The translations under genes were made by a program, and so were the position numbers. Shown here in pieces: positions 7,894 through 16,977 of a stretch of DNA of 64,000 bases. Position 1 is the first letter of the stretch; every line of letters begins with the position of its first letter. Source of the DNA: Modestobacter excelsi. GTDB lineage: Bacteria; Actinomycetota; Actinomycetes; Mycobacteriales; Geodermatophilaceae. The stretch is taken from positions 162,668 to 226,667 of the forward strand of contig NZ_SJEX01000001.1 of the NCBI RefSeq assembly GCF_005930495.1. The letters are read 5' to 3'. The notes under the pieces are model-generated. The model did not search any database. It had not been told where the DNA came from and was given only the letters and a program-made list of their open reading frames with translations.

Positions 7894-10113
7894 TCAGACC
7901 GCGGTGATGTCGAGGATGCGGACCGTGCCGTCGCCGAGGTTGGTGACGTAGGCCTGCCGACCGTTCGGCAGCACCGAGATGCTGCTGGGCGAGTCGCCGG
8001 TCGGGATCCGCGCCGTCACGACGTTGGTCGTGGTGTCGACGACGTCGACCGTGCCGTCGTCGACGTTGGCGGTGTACAGGTGCTTGCCGTCGGGGGCGTA
8101 GGTGACGTCCTGCGGGCGGAGCCCGATGTCCACCGTCGCGACGACGGCGTTGGTGGCCGTGTCGATCACCGAGAGCGTGTTGCTCTCGAAGTTCACCACC
8201 GACACCCGGGTGCCGTCCGGGGAGACGGCGAGGCTGTGCGGCGCCCTGCCGACGGGGATCTGGGTGATGAGCCCGTTGGTGGCCGAGTCGAAGACGGTGA
8301 CCACCCCGGACTCGTGGTCGGCGGTGTAGAAGAACTTGCCGTCCTTGCTGAACGCCACCCAGTGCGGGTTGGGCGGCGTCGGGACGTTGCCGACGACCTC
8401 ACCGTTGGTGGTGTCCACGATGTCGACGCGTCCGTCGTTGTGGCTGGGCACGTAGAGCAGGCGGCCGTCCGGGGTGGTCGCCGGGGCGTAGGGGCGGTGC
8501 CCCACCGGCACGGTCTTGGACACCTCGTTCGTCGCGGTGTCCAGGAACACGACGTCGTTGACCGTGAAGTCCTTGTTGAAGACCGTGACGTAGGCGGTCC
8601 TGCCGTCGGGGGAGAAGGCGATGAACTGCGGCGGCCCGGCGTCGATGGTGATGGTCGCGGTCACCGCCGCCAGAGCCGTGTCGAACACGGTGACCACACC
8701 GGCGTCGCGGTTGGCGATGTAGGCGAAGCGTCCGTTCGGCGCGACCTGGATGTAGCCGGGGGTGGCGCCGACCGGGACGACACCGCCCGCCGCCGGGATC
8801 GGGACGCTGGCCGCGATCTCCGGCGGTGGCGGGCTCTGCGCGGCCGTGGGCTCGGCGGAGGGCTGCGCGGCGGTGCCCCCGGAGCCGTCGGACCGGAGGA
8901 ACACCACGCTGACCAGGACGAGGGCGGCGACCACGACGGCGACGAGGGCCATCAGCGCCAGCGTGCGGTTCCGCCGCCGACCGGGACCCCGGGCCGAGCG
9001 CCGCCGCCCGGCGTCGGGTGGAGGAGGGGACCCGTGCCCCGGGGCGCTGCGGGGGTCACCGCCTCCGCCGTCGCCGCCACCCGGGGCAGGTCCGCTCCCC
9101 GCCCCGCTGCCGCCGGTCGGCGACCCGCCGGCGGGGGGCGCGAAGCCCGCCGGAGTCGGCAGCTGGTCGACCGAGCGGTGCCCGCCGGCCCCTGAGGCGA
9201 TGCCCAGGGCCCCGACCGGCGGGGGCGACACGACGTGGGTGGGCTGGAAGGCAGCCGGGGCCGGTGCCGCCGGGAGAGCCGAGCCGGGAGGCGCCGTGCG
9301 GAGGGCCGCACGGGCCGCCGCCGTGAACGCCGGCGTCGTCTCGTAGCGGTCGTCGGGACGCTTGGCCATCCCGCGGGCGACCACCTCGTCCAACGCTCCC
9401 GGGACGTCGGGCACGACGCTGCTCGGCCGCGGCGGCGTGCTGTAGAGGTGGGCGTACATCAGGGCCGGCAGTTCCTCGCCGGGGAAGGGGCGCGTGCCGG
9501 TCAGGCACTCGTAGAGCAGGCAGGCCAGCGAGTAGGTGTCCGCGCGGCCGTCGATGGGCTGGTTGGTGAACCGCTCGGGCGCCATGTAGTCGAGCGTCCC
9601 GACCGTGGCGCCGGTGATGGTCAGCGCCGTCCGGCTCGTGCCGATCGGGCGGGCGATGCCGAAGTCGACGACGTAGACGAAGTCCGCGGCCGTCACCAGG
9701 ACGTTGGACGGTTTGACGTCCCGGTGCACCAGACCCTCGGCGTGCGCCGCGTCGAGTGCCTCGCCGACCTGCGAGATGAGGTGCACCGCGCGGGACGGGG
9801 GGAGCAGGCCGTCGCGGCGGAGCAGGGCCCCGATGTCCTCGCCGTCGACCAGCCGCATGTCGATGTAGAGCCGTCCGTCGACGTCGCCGTAGTCGTGGAT
9901 GGGGATCACGTGCGGCTCGCGCAGCCGTGCCGCGACGTGCTGCTCCCGCCGGAAACGGGACAGGTACTCCTGGTCGTGGCGGAAGATGTCCGGCAGCACC
10001 TTCAGGGCGACCAGCCGTTCGCGCCGGGTGTCGCGGGCGCGGTAGACCTCGCCCATGCCGCCGCTGCCGAGCAGGGACTCGATCTCGTAGGGGCCGAACG
10101 TCCGCTGGGTCAT
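7894..10113 (-). CDS. Membrane Ser/Thr protein kinase with extracytoplasmic YVTN beta-propeller
   Basis: A PASTA-less receptor kinase of 739 residues. The kinase domain (about 8-265) has a glycine loop GSGGMGEVY, invariant K38, catalytic HRDVKPSN (H130-N137), DFG at 150-152 and APE, so it should be active. A Pro/Gly-rich juxtamembrane region follows. One transmembrane helix (about 382-405, LALMALVAVVVAALVLVSVVF) comes next. The outer part holds repeated YVTN-type blades (for example GRFAYIANRDAGVVTVFD and GTVDVVDTTTNVV), a propeller like that of mycobacterial PknD. The propeller presumably senses an extracytoplasmic ligand. The gene lies 13 bases downstream of an FHA-ABC transporter gene on the same strand, its probable substrate. 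Confidence 0.9.
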   Translation of the reverse strand: MTQRTFGPYEIESLLGSGGMGEVYRARDTRRERLVALKVLPDIFRHDQEYLSRFRREQHVAARLREPHVIPIHDYGDVDGRLYIDMRLVDGEDIGALLRRDGLLPPSRAVHLISQVGEALDAAHAEGLVHRDVKPSNVLVTAADFVYVVDFGIARPIGTSRTALTITGATVGTLDYMAPERFTNQPIDGRADTYSLACLLYECLTGTRPFPGEELPALMYAHLYSTPPRPSSVVPDVPGALDEVVARGMAKRPDDRYETTPAFTAAARAALRTAPPGSALPAAPAPAAFQPTHVVSPPPVGALGIASGAGGHRSVDQLPTPAGFAPPAGGSPTGGSGAGSGPAPGGGDGGGGDPRSAPGHGSPPPPDAGRRRSARGPGRRRNRTLALMALVAVVVAALVLVSVVFLRSDGSGGTAAQPSAEPTAAQSPPPPEIAASVPIPAAGGVVPVGATPGYIQVAPNGRFAYIANRDAGVVTVFDTALAAVTATITIDAGPPQFIAFSPDGRTAYVTVFNKDFTVNDVVFLDTATNEVSKTVPVGHRPYAPATTPDGRLLYVPSHNDGRVDIVDTTNGEVVGNVPTPPNPHWVAFSKDGKFFYTADHESGVVTVFDSATNGLITQIPVGRAPHSLAVSPDGTRVSVVNFESNTLSVIDTATNAVVATVDIGLRPQDVTYAPDGKHLYTANVDDGTVDVVDTTTNVVTARIPTGDSPSSISVLPNGRQAYVTNLGDGTVRILDITAV

Positions 10114-10126
10114 GCCGGCTGCTCCC

Positions 10127-12478
10127 TCAGGCCTTGGCGGGGCGGCGCTGCGGGTCGAGCCGCGCGACGAGGACGACGGTCAGGGCGGCCAGCACGACCA
10201 TGATCGCGATCAGCAGCGTGGCGTTGGAGTACCAGTCGGCCGCTGTCGGCGCCCACCGCGGATCGGCCGTGGTCGGGTCGAGCCGGCTCAGGTCGGTGGT
10301 GGCCGCCGTCATCCCGAAGGCCCACCGGGAGGGCACCAGCCAGGACAGCGGCTCGATGACCGCCCGACCGTGGACCGGGAACAGCCCGCCGCAGAAGACC
10401 AGCTGGACCATGATCACGAGGACCAGGAAGGGCATGCCGCGGTCGGCGTTGTCGATCGCGGCGGAGATCGCCAGGCCGATCATCATGCTGGTCCAGGTGA
10501 CCCCGAGGACGGCCAGGAGCACCTCGACCCGTCCCCATGGGAGGACGACGGGGTCGTCGGGGCCCTTCCGGCCGGCCAGGCTGAGCAGGGTGAAGACGGC
10601 CGCCTGCACCCCGGTGATGACGAGGAGCACGATGACCTTCGAGACCAGGTACGCCCCGAGCGACAGGCCGATCGCCCGCTCCCGCTGGTAGATGGGTCGC
10701 TCCTTCACCAGCTCGCGTATCGAGGCGGCGGTCCCCATCAGGCAGCCGCCGATGATGAGCACGAGCAGCAGCTGGCTGGCCGACTGGATGGCCGACTGGG
10801 TGCCGGTCGCCAGCGCGGCGGCGACCGACAGCCCGCCCGAGCCCGGGACGGCGCGCGCCAGCAGGCTCATCACGATCGGGAGGACGGCGAGGGAGACCGC
10901 GTACTGCCGGTCGGAGACGATGACGGCCACGTACCGGCGGAGCAGTACCGACAACTGGGCCATCGGCCCCTGCTGGCGCGGGCTGCCGCCAGGGAGCTCC
11001 CGTGGGGTCCGCTGCCCGTCGTGCGGCGCGGGTGCGGCACGGCCGACGTTCCGCTCGTGGTCGGCGGACTCCCGGAACACGCGGGCCCAGTGCTCACCGG
11101 GAGCCGTGCCGAGCAGGATGAAGATGTCGGCGAAGTCGGCCTGGTCGAAGTACCGCAGCGCCTCGGCGGGCGGGCCGAACCAGGCCACCCACCCGCCCGG
11201 GGCCAGCAGCAGCAGCTGGTCGCACACCTGCAGGTTCGCCACGTTGTGGGTGACCACCACGACGGTGCGGCCGTCGTCGGCGAGCGACCGCAGCGTCCGC
11301 ATGACCGACCTGTCCATCCCCGGGTCCAGGCCGGACGTGGGTTCGTCGAGGAACAGCAGGGACGGCTTGACCAGCAGCTCCAGGGCCACGCTGGTCCGCT
11401 TGCGCTGCCCTCCGGAGAGGCTGGTGATCGTCTGGTCGGCCTGCGCCGTCAGGCCGAGCTCGCCCAGCACCTCCTCCACCCGCTGCTGACGGTCGGCCTC
11501 GGTGGTGTCGGCGGGGAACCGCAGCCGGGCGGAGTAGGACAGCGCCTGCCGGACCGACAGCTGGGTGTGCAGCACGTCGTCCTGCGGGACGAGCGCGATG
11601 CGGTGCCGCAGCTCGTCGTAGTCCTCGTACAGGTCCCGCTCGGCGTACCGGACGTGACCGACGTCCGCCGGTCGGACGCCGATGAGGGCGTTGAGCAGGG
11701 TCGACTTGCCGGCTCCGCTGGGCCCGATGACCGCCAGCAGGCTGCGTCCGGGCAGCGTGAAGCTCACCGACTGCAGCAGCGTCCGCCCCTTGGGGGTGGT
11801 GACCGTGAGGCCGTCGGCCTCGAACGTGTTCTCGCCGGTGTCGACGTAGGCCATCAGCCGGTCGCCGTCGAGCTGCAGCAGCGCGTGCCCGATGCCGATG
11901 ACGTCGCCCGGTTCCAGCGCCGCCTCGGTCACCCGCCGGCCGTTGACGTAGGTCCCGTTGCCGGTGCCCAGGTCGGTGATCCGGGGCCCGGCCGGGGTCA
12001 GGTCGAGCCGGGCGTGCCGGCGGGACACGAGCAGGTCGTCCAGGACGACGTCGTTGTCCGGCAGCCGGCCGACCGTGATAGCGGCCCCCCGCACCTGGTG
12101 CATGCCGGTGAGGCGGCCCTGCCCGGCCAGCCGGGACTCGGGGGCGGACCGTTCGCCGGCCCGGCGGGGCACCAGCTCGAGCTGCACCCCTTCCTCCACG
12201 CCGCCGAGCCGCACGGTCGTGGGGCTGGTCAGCGTCAGCCGGCTGATCCGCTCCGCGCCGCGGAAGGTGCCGTTGCGGCTCCGGTCGGTCGCGGTCCACC
12301 CGGCCGGTGCCGGCTCCAGGACCAGGTGCTGGCGGGACACGTTGGGATGGGCCAGCTCGAGGTCCACCCCCACACCGCGGCCGATGACGAACGAGCGGGT
12401 CGGGGACAGCACGAGCCGCCGGTCGTCGACGACCACCTCCAGCCCGGCGGCCGTGTCGCGCAGGTGATCGGCGGTCAC
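10127..12478 (-). CDS. FHA-domain ABC-2-type transporter (Rv1747-like)
   Basis: Half-transporter of 783 residues with two N-terminal FHA phosphothreonine-binding domains. The first, near residues 10-90, has GRG, NVSRQHL and SRNGTFR; the second, near 120-215, has GRLPDND, SRRHARL and GNGTYVNG. An ABC ATPase follows (about 240-460), with Walker A GPSGAGKST, signature LSGGQRKR and Walker B LLFLDEPTSGLD. A C-terminal six-helix ABC-2 domain starts near residue 530. The arrangement is that of M. tuberculosis Rv1747, whose FHA domains bind phosphorylated threonines and which is regulated by the adjacent kinase PknF. Here the next gene, 13 bases downstream, is also a Ser/Thr kinase. Rv1747 has been linked to cell-envelope lipoconjugate export; the substrate here is not known. 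The start is the GTG at 12478; a longer frame exists. Confidence 0.88.
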   Translation of the reverse strand: MTADHLRDTAAGLEVVVDDRRLVLSPTRSFVIGRGVGVDLELAHPNVSRQHLVLEPAPAGWTATDRSRNGTFRGAERISRLTLTSPTTVRLGGVEEGVQLELVPRRAGERSAPESRLAGQGRLTGMHQVRGAAITVGRLPDNDVVLDDLLVSRRHARLDLTPAGPRITDLGTGNGTYVNGRRVTEAALEPGDVIGIGHALLQLDGDRLMAYVDTGENTFEADGLTVTTPKGRTLLQSVSFTLPGRSLLAVIGPSGAGKSTLLNALIGVRPADVGHVRYAERDLYEDYDELRHRIALVPQDDVLHTQLSVRQALSYSARLRFPADTTEADRQQRVEEVLGELGLTAQADQTITSLSGGQRKRTSVALELLVKPSLLFLDEPTSGLDPGMDRSVMRTLRSLADDGRTVVVVTHNVANLQVCDQLLLLAPGGWVAWFGPPAEALRYFDQADFADIFILLGTAPGEHWARVFRESADHERNVGRAAPAPHDGQRTPRELPGGSPRQQGPMAQLSVLLRRYVAVIVSDRQYAVSLAVLPIVMSLLARAVPGSGGLSVAAALATGTQSAIQSASQLLLVLIIGGCLMGTAASIRELVKERPIYQRERAIGLSLGAYLVSKVIVLLVITGVQAAVFTLLSLAGRKGPDDPVVLPWGRVEVLLAVLGVTWTSMMIGLAISAAIDNADRGMPFLVLVIMVQLVFCGGLFPVHGRAVIEPLSWLVPSRWAFGMTAATTDLSRLDPTTADPRWAPTAADWYSNATLLIAIMVVLAALTVVLVARLDPQRRPAKA

Positions 12479-12919
12479 CGGGCGCACCCCGCGGCGCGGT
12501 GACCGGCCCCGCCCCGCGGCCACGGGCAGCCGGGGAGCGCCAGACCGGAGCGCTGCTGCCCGTGCACGTTGCGCATCGCGACTCCCGGGCGACCGACGTC
12601 CTCGGCCGGGGACGGTCCTCGATGGGTCGCGGGCAGGTCAAGGGCGTGGTGGGCCGGTGCCGGACCCGAGGACGTGCGGACAGCGTCGCCGGGCGTGTCG
12701 GGGCAGCGGGAGGAACGGCTGTGACGATCGGTGACGGTCGTGACGTCGGACACCGCCGGGCACGCGCGTGCGCACCCATCCGGCCGGGCGGTCCCGCACG
12801 AAGACCGGGGCATGAGCACCGCCGCCCCGGAGACCGCCGGACACCCGCTGACCGGCTCCCCGGCAGTTCAGTCGCGCACAACAGGCCGGGCCCGGAGAGC
12901 TGACCTACAGTCCGGACCC
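12479..12919. other. Gene-free divergent intergenic region with GTGACG direct repeats
   Basis: About 440 bp separate the divergent FHA-ABC and Nif3 genes. I see no convincing coding sequence. Three GTGACG words occur at 12721, 12731 and 12740 (spacings 10 and 9 bases), which could be a regulator site. TACAGT at 12906-12911 is a plausible -10 box for a leaderless Nif3 transcript starting at or next to the GTG at 12920. Confidence 0.5.
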
Positions 12920-14155
12920 GTGGGCCTCCCGATGCACGAGGACGCGACCGTGCGGGAGCTCCCCCTCCCCGGGCTCGCGCTGGGAGAGGTCATCGCGGCC
13001 CTCGATGCTCGCTACGACCCGGCCCTGGCGGAGGACTGGGACGCCGTCGGCCTGGTCTGCGGCGACCCCGCCGAGCCGGTGCGCTCGGTGATGTTCGCCG
13101 TCGACCCGACCACCGCGGTGGTCGACGAGGCGATCGAGGCCGGCGTCGACCTGCTGGTCACCCACCACCCGCTGCTGCTCACCCCGGTGCACGGTGTGCC
13201 CGCCGACGACCCCAAGGGCCGGCTGGTGCACCGGCTGATCCGCGCCGGCGTCGCCCTCTTCGTCGCCCACACCAACGCCGACCGGGCGCCCGACCACGGC
13301 GTCAACGACGCGCTCGCCGCCGCCCTCGGCCTGGACGGCGTCCGGCCGCTGGAGTCCCTCGCTTCGCCGGAGACCGACACCCTCGTCGTCTTCGTCCCGG
13401 TGGGCGTCAGCGACCAGCTGGTCGACGCGCTGTCGAGTGCCGGCGCCGGCGTGATCGGTGACTACACCCGCTGCGTGTGGCAGACCACCGGCACCGGCAC
13501 CTTCATCCCCGGCGACGAGACGCACCCGGTCATCGGCCGGCACGGCCAGGTCGAGCGGGTCCCGGAGATCCGGCTGGAGATGGTCGTGCCCCGGGCCCGC
13601 CGGGCGGAGGTGCTCGGTGCCCTGCTGGACCTGCACCCCTACGACGAGCCGGGCTACGCCTTCTTCGAGAACTCCGCGACCGCCAGCCGCGCCGGGCTCG
13701 GCCGGGTCGGGAACCTGGCCCGTCCGGTGACCCTGCGGGAGTTCGCCGAGCGGGTGGCCGCGACGCTGCCCGACACCCCCGGTGGCGTGCGGATCGCCGG
13801 TGACCCCGAGCGGCTCGTGCGCACCGTGGCCGTCTGCGGTGGCAGCGGTGCCTCGATGGTCGAGGCGGCGGCCGCCGCGGGCGCCGACGTGTTCGTCACC
13901 AGCGACCTCGAGCACCACGCCGTGTCCGAGGCCACCGAGATGGCCGGGCCGGCGCTCTGTGACGTGGCACACTTCGCGTCCGAGTTCCCCTGGCTGCCCT
14001 GCGCCGCCGACCTGTTGCACCGCGACCTCGGTGCGCGGGTCCAGGTGCGGGTCTCCGCCCGGCCCACGGACCCGTGGACTTGGCAGGTCGGGGGTTCCAG
14101 CGGTACCAGTATCGGAACCAAGCGACTGCACTCGGCCGAGGACTCGGCCGACTGA
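12920..14155 (+). CDS. Nif3-like dinuclear metal centre protein
   Basis: Nif3/GTP-cyclohydrolase-like family member of about 411 residues. The metal-binding motif is seen early as LLVTHHPLL with a later HTNAD (VALFVAHTNADRAPDHG), and a closing EHHAVSEA-type motif appears in SDLEHHAVSEAT. A middle insert of the CutA/YqfO type (about 210-300, PYDEPGYAFFENS) marks the long form typical of actinobacteria and firmicutes. Family members form toroidal hexamers with two metals per subunit; their biochemical role is still uncertain. The M. tuberculosis counterpart (Rv2230c) sits directly beside the zinc-ribbon and RNase H genes that are found here about 2 kb downstream. The start is the GTG at 12920 with TACAGT eight bases before it; an ATG at 12932 is possible. 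Confidence 0.85.
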   Translation: MGLPMHEDATVRELPLPGLALGEVIAALDARYDPALAEDWDAVGLVCGDPAEPVRSVMFAVDPTTAVVDEAIEAGVDLLVTHHPLLLTPVHGVPADDPKGRLVHRLIRAGVALFVAHTNADRAPDHGVNDALAAALGLDGVRPLESLASPETDTLVVFVPVGVSDQLVDALSSAGAGVIGDYTRCVWQTTGTGTFIPGDETHPVIGRHGQVERVPEIRLEMVVPRARRAEVLGALLDLHPYDEPGYAFFENSATASRAGLGRVGNLARPVTLREFAERVAATLPDTPGGVRIAGDPERLVRTVAVCGGSGASMVEAAAAAGADVFVTSDLEHHAVSEATEMAGPALCDVAHFASEFPWLPCAADLLHRDLGARVQVRVSARPTDPWTWQVGGSSGTSIGTKRLHSAEDSAD

Positions 14156-14187
14156 GCCCGGAGGTCTCCTCCGGGGAGGAGGAGACC

Positions 14188-14490
14188 GTGTCCAGCGCAG
14201 ACGCACCGCCCGCGGGGGTGGCGCCGCGACGCAGCGACCGCAGCCCGTGGAACTGGTTGCTCATCGTGCCGATCGTCGTGCCGCTGATCGTGCCGCTGTA
14301 CAACAAGATCGAGCCCACGTTGTTCGGCTGGCCCACGTTCTACTGGCTCCAGCTGGCGTTCGTGGTCCTCGGCGTGCTCACGACCTCGATCGTCTACCGC
14401 ATGACGCGCCGCAGCCCCGGCGAGCAGCAGGCCGCCCGGGACGCCATCGCCCGCGGCCGGACCGGCCAGGGCGGGGAGCGCCGACCGTGA
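14188..14490 (+). CDS. DUF3311 small membrane protein, partner of symporter
   Basis: Small protein of 100 residues with two hydrophobic helices (about 25-45, WNWLLIVPIVVPLIVPLYN; and 52-75, FYWLQLAFVVLGVLTTSIVYR), matching the DUF3311 pattern. Such genes commonly precede MctP/ActP-type solute:sodium symporter genes, and the product may be an accessory subunit. Here the stop overlaps the symporter GTG as GTGA, so the two are almost certainly translated together. The GTG at 14188 is preceded by GGGGAGGAGGAG, an excellent ribosome site, which rules out the longer upstream frame that overlaps the Nif3 gene. Confidence 0.8.
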   Translation: MSSADAPPAGVAPRRSDRSPWNWLLIVPIVVPLIVPLYNKIEPTLFGWPTFYWLQLAFVVLGVLTTSIVYRMTRRSPGEQQAARDAIARGRTGQGGERRP

Positions 14491-16133
14491 ACGTCGTGGA
14501 ACTGACCATCGTCATCGCGGTCTTCGTGCTGGTCACCGTGCTCGGCTTCGCCGCGTCCCGGTGGCGGCGGGCCGAGAGCCTCATGCACCTGGACGAGTGG
14601 GGCCTGGGCGGCCGCAGCTTCGGCACCTGGGTGACCTGGTTCCTGCTCGGGGGCGACCTCTACACGGCCTACACCTTCGTCGCCGTCCCGGCGCTGATGT
14701 TCGGTGCGGGCGCGGCCGGTTTCTTCGCCGTCCCGTACACCGTCGTGATCTACCCGCTGGTGTTCCTGGTGGTCATCCGGCTGTGGTCGGTCAGCCACGT
14801 GCGCGGGTTCGTGACGCCGGCGGACTTCGTCCGCAGCCGGTTCGACTCCCCGACGATGGCGCTGCTGGTCGCCATCACCGGCATCGTCGCGACGATGCCC
14901 TACATCGCGCTGCAGCTGGTCGGCATCGAGGCGATCCTCAAGGCGATGGGCGTGGAGGGTGAGCTCCCGCTGATCGTCGCGTTCATCATCCTGGCGGTCT
15001 ACACGTACAACTCCGGCCTGCGCGCGCCGGCGCTGATCGCCTTCGTCAAGGACGCGCTGATCTACCTGACGATCATCGTCGCGGTCATCGTGATCCCGTC
15101 GAAGCTCGGCGGCTGGGACGCCATCTTCGGCGCCGCCGAGGCGAAGTTCTCCGCCGGGTCGGGGGTGATCCTGCCGGCCACCGGGCAGCTGGGGTACGCC
15201 ACGCTGGCTCTCGGCTCGGCCCTGGCGCTGTTCCTCTACCCGCACTCGATCACCGGCGTGCTGGCCGCCAGCAACCGGGACGTGCTCAAGCGGAACATGA
15301 GCGCCCTGCCGATCTACAGCCTGGCCCTGGGCCTGATCGCGCTGCTGGGCTTCATGGCCATCGCGGCCGGCACGCAGCCGATCGGCACCGACGGCAACAC
15401 GATCGTCCCGGTGCTCTTCCAGCAGATGTTCCCGAGCTGGTTCGCCGGCATCGCCTTCGCGGCGATCGGCGTCGGTGCGCTGGTGCCGGCGGCCATCATG
15501 TCGATCGCCGCAGCCAACCTGTTCACCCGCAACATCTACAAGGAGTACCTGAAGAAGGACGCCACCTCGCGGCAGGAGGCCCAGGTCGCCAAGATCGCCT
15601 CGCTGGTGGTCAAGCTGGGCGCGGTCGCGGCCATCCTGTTCCTCAACCCGCAGTTCTCCATCGACCTGCAGCTCATCGGTGGCGTGATCATCCTGCAGAC
15701 CATGCCCTCGGTGGCCCTCGGGCTGTACACGCGCTGGCTGCACCGGGGCGGCCTCATCGCCGGCTGGATCGCCGGGATGGCCACCGGCCTGGCGCTGGTC
15801 TACAACATCCCGAAGCTCAACCCCGACGGCACGGTCGCCCGCGAGCACTTCGGCGGGTCGTCGTTCGCCCTCAGCAAGCTGGGCTTCGACACCAAGGTGA
15901 CGATCTACGCCGGGCTGCTGGCCCTGCTGGTCAACCTGGTGGTGACCGTCGTCGTGACGGCGGTGCTCCGGGCCATGAAGGTCGTCGACGGCGTCGACGG
16001 GACGGCGGACAGCGACTACACCGCGGAGCGGGAGGACCCCACCTTCCGTGACCTGCCCGACCCGCTGTCCGACGAGCCGCTGAGCGGCTCGCCTCCGGGG
16101 TCGGAGGGAGGGGCCACCGCGTCCAGGCGCTGA
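14487..16133 (+). CDS. Sodium:solute symporter (monocarboxylate-type)
   Basis: Integral membrane protein of 548 residues with about 13 hydrophobic segments, of the SSS family. Family features include WGLGGRSFGTWVTWFLLGGDLYTAY near the N-terminus, MPYIALQLVGIEA, and SALALFLYPHSITG. Together with the DUF3311 partner just upstream this resembles the MctP group, which take up pyruvate, lactate, acetate or related monocarboxylates with a cation. The C-terminal tail is acidic (EREDPTFRDLPDPL). The start is the GTG at 14487, overlapping the preceding stop. A very strong terminator ends the unit. The pair interrupts a gene order (Nif3, zinc ribbon, RNase H) that is contiguous in mycobacteria. Confidence 0.85.
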   Translation: MNVVELTIVIAVFVLVTVLGFAASRWRRAESLMHLDEWGLGGRSFGTWVTWFLLGGDLYTAYTFVAVPALMFGAGAAGFFAVPYTVVIYPLVFLVVIRLWSVSHVRGFVTPADFVRSRFDSPTMALLVAITGIVATMPYIALQLVGIEAILKAMGVEGELPLIVAFIILAVYTYNSGLRAPALIAFVKDALIYLTIIVAVIVIPSKLGGWDAIFGAAEAKFSAGSGVILPATGQLGYATLALGSALALFLYPHSITGVLAASNRDVLKRNMSALPIYSLALGLIALLGFMAIAAGTQPIGTDGNTIVPVLFQQMFPSWFAGIAFAAIGVGALVPAAIMSIAAANLFTRNIYKEYLKKDATSRQEAQVAKIASLVVKLGAVAAILFLNPQFSIDLQLIGGVIILQTMPSVALGLYTRWLHRGGLIAGWIAGMATGLALVYNIPKLNPDGTVAREHFGGSSFALSKLGFDTKVTIYAGLLALLVNLVVTVVVTAVLRAMKVVDGVDGTADSDYTAEREDPTFRDLPDPLSDEPLSGSPPGSEGGATASRR

Positions 16134-16144
16134 GCAGGAGGCAG

Positions 16145-16187
16145 CCCACCGGCCCCGGTCCGCACTCCGCGGACCGGGGCCGGTGGG
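16145..16187 (+). terminator. Strong intrinsic terminator after symporter
   Basis: A perfect 19-bp stem (16145-16163 with 16169-16187, left arm CCCACCGGCCCCGGTCCGC) closes a five-base loop, 11 bases after the symporter stop. It isolates the symporter pair from the downstream zinc-ribbon gene. Confidence 0.85.
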
Positions 16188-16224
16188 TCTGCGGCACCCT
16201 GACCCGGTGCCCTTGCCCCGCGGG

Positions 16225-16230
16225 TAGGTT
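16225..16230 (+). promoter_or_regulatory. -10 box of leaderless promoter (zinc-ribbon gene)
   Basis: TAGGTT lies six bases before the GTG at 16237, and no ribosome site is visible. This spacing fits a leaderless transcript whose 5' end is the start codon, a common arrangement in actinobacteria. Confidence 0.55.
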
Positions 16231-16236
16231 GACGGC

Positions 16237-16977
16237 GTGCAGGCTGACCACTTCGACCAGCAGAAGCTCCTGGCCCTCGCCGCGGAGGACGTCGCCCTCG
16301 CGCAACTCGCCCACCGCGCGCGCACCCTTCCCGAGCTCGCCGCCGTCGACGCGGCCCAGGAGGCGCAGCGGACCCTGTCCGACGACGTCGTCCGGGCCGA
16401 GACCGAGGTGCGTGACCTCGACCGCGAGCAGAAGCGGCTGGAGGGCGACGTCGACACCGTGGCGCAGCGCGCCGCCCGCGACCAGTCCCGGATCGACTCC
16501 GGCGGCGCGACGCCCAAGGAGATCACCGGGCTGCAGCACGAGCTCGAGTCCCTGCACCGCCGGCAGGGCGACCTGGAGGACCAGGTGCTCGAGCTGATGG
16601 AGCGCCGGGAGACCGCCGACGCCGCGCTGGCCGCGGCGCAGGGTGGGCTGGCCGGGGCGCAGGCCGACCAGGAGCGCGCCGAGCAGCAACGGGACGCCGC
16701 GCTGGCCGACATCGCCGACGCCACGTCCCGGCACCAGGCCACCCGGGCCCAGATCGTCGGCACGGTCCCCACCGACCTGCTCAAGCTCTACGACCGGGTC
16801 GCCCAGCAGACCGGCAGCACCGGCGCGGCACACCTGCGCGCCGGCCGCTGCGAGGGCTGCCGCATCGAGTTCTACGGCACCGAGCTGGCCACCTACCGCA
16901 ACGCCGACCCGCACACGGTGCTGCGCTGCGAGAACTGCGGCCGGATCCTGGTCCGCAACGCCGAGTCCGGGCTGTGA
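16237..16977 (+). CDS. Coiled-coil C4 zinc-ribbon protein
   Basis: Protein of 246 residues. About residues 10-175 are a long coiled coil rich in Glu, Arg, Ala and Gln. The C-terminal zinc ribbon holds the pairs CEGC (in GRCEGCRIEF) and CENC (in LRCENCGRIL). It corresponds to the family of M. tuberculosis Rv2229c and related helical-hairpin zinc-ribbon proteins, whose function is not firmly known; the shape suggests binding to nucleic acid or to a protein complex. Its stop overlaps the GTG of the RNase H/phosphatase gene by four bases (GTGA), so the two are translationally coupled. The same pairing is conserved across actinobacteria. Confidence 0.85.
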   Translation: MQADHFDQQKLLALAAEDVALAQLAHRARTLPELAAVDAAQEAQRTLSDDVVRAETEVRDLDREQKRLEGDVDTVAQRAARDQSRIDSGGATPKEITGLQHELESLHRRQGDLEDQVLELMERRETADAALAAAQGGLAGAQADQERAEQQRDAALADIADATSRHQATRAQIVGTVPTDLLKLYDRVAQQTGSTGAAHLRAGRCEGCRIEFYGTELATYRNADPHTVLRCENCGRILVRNAESGL

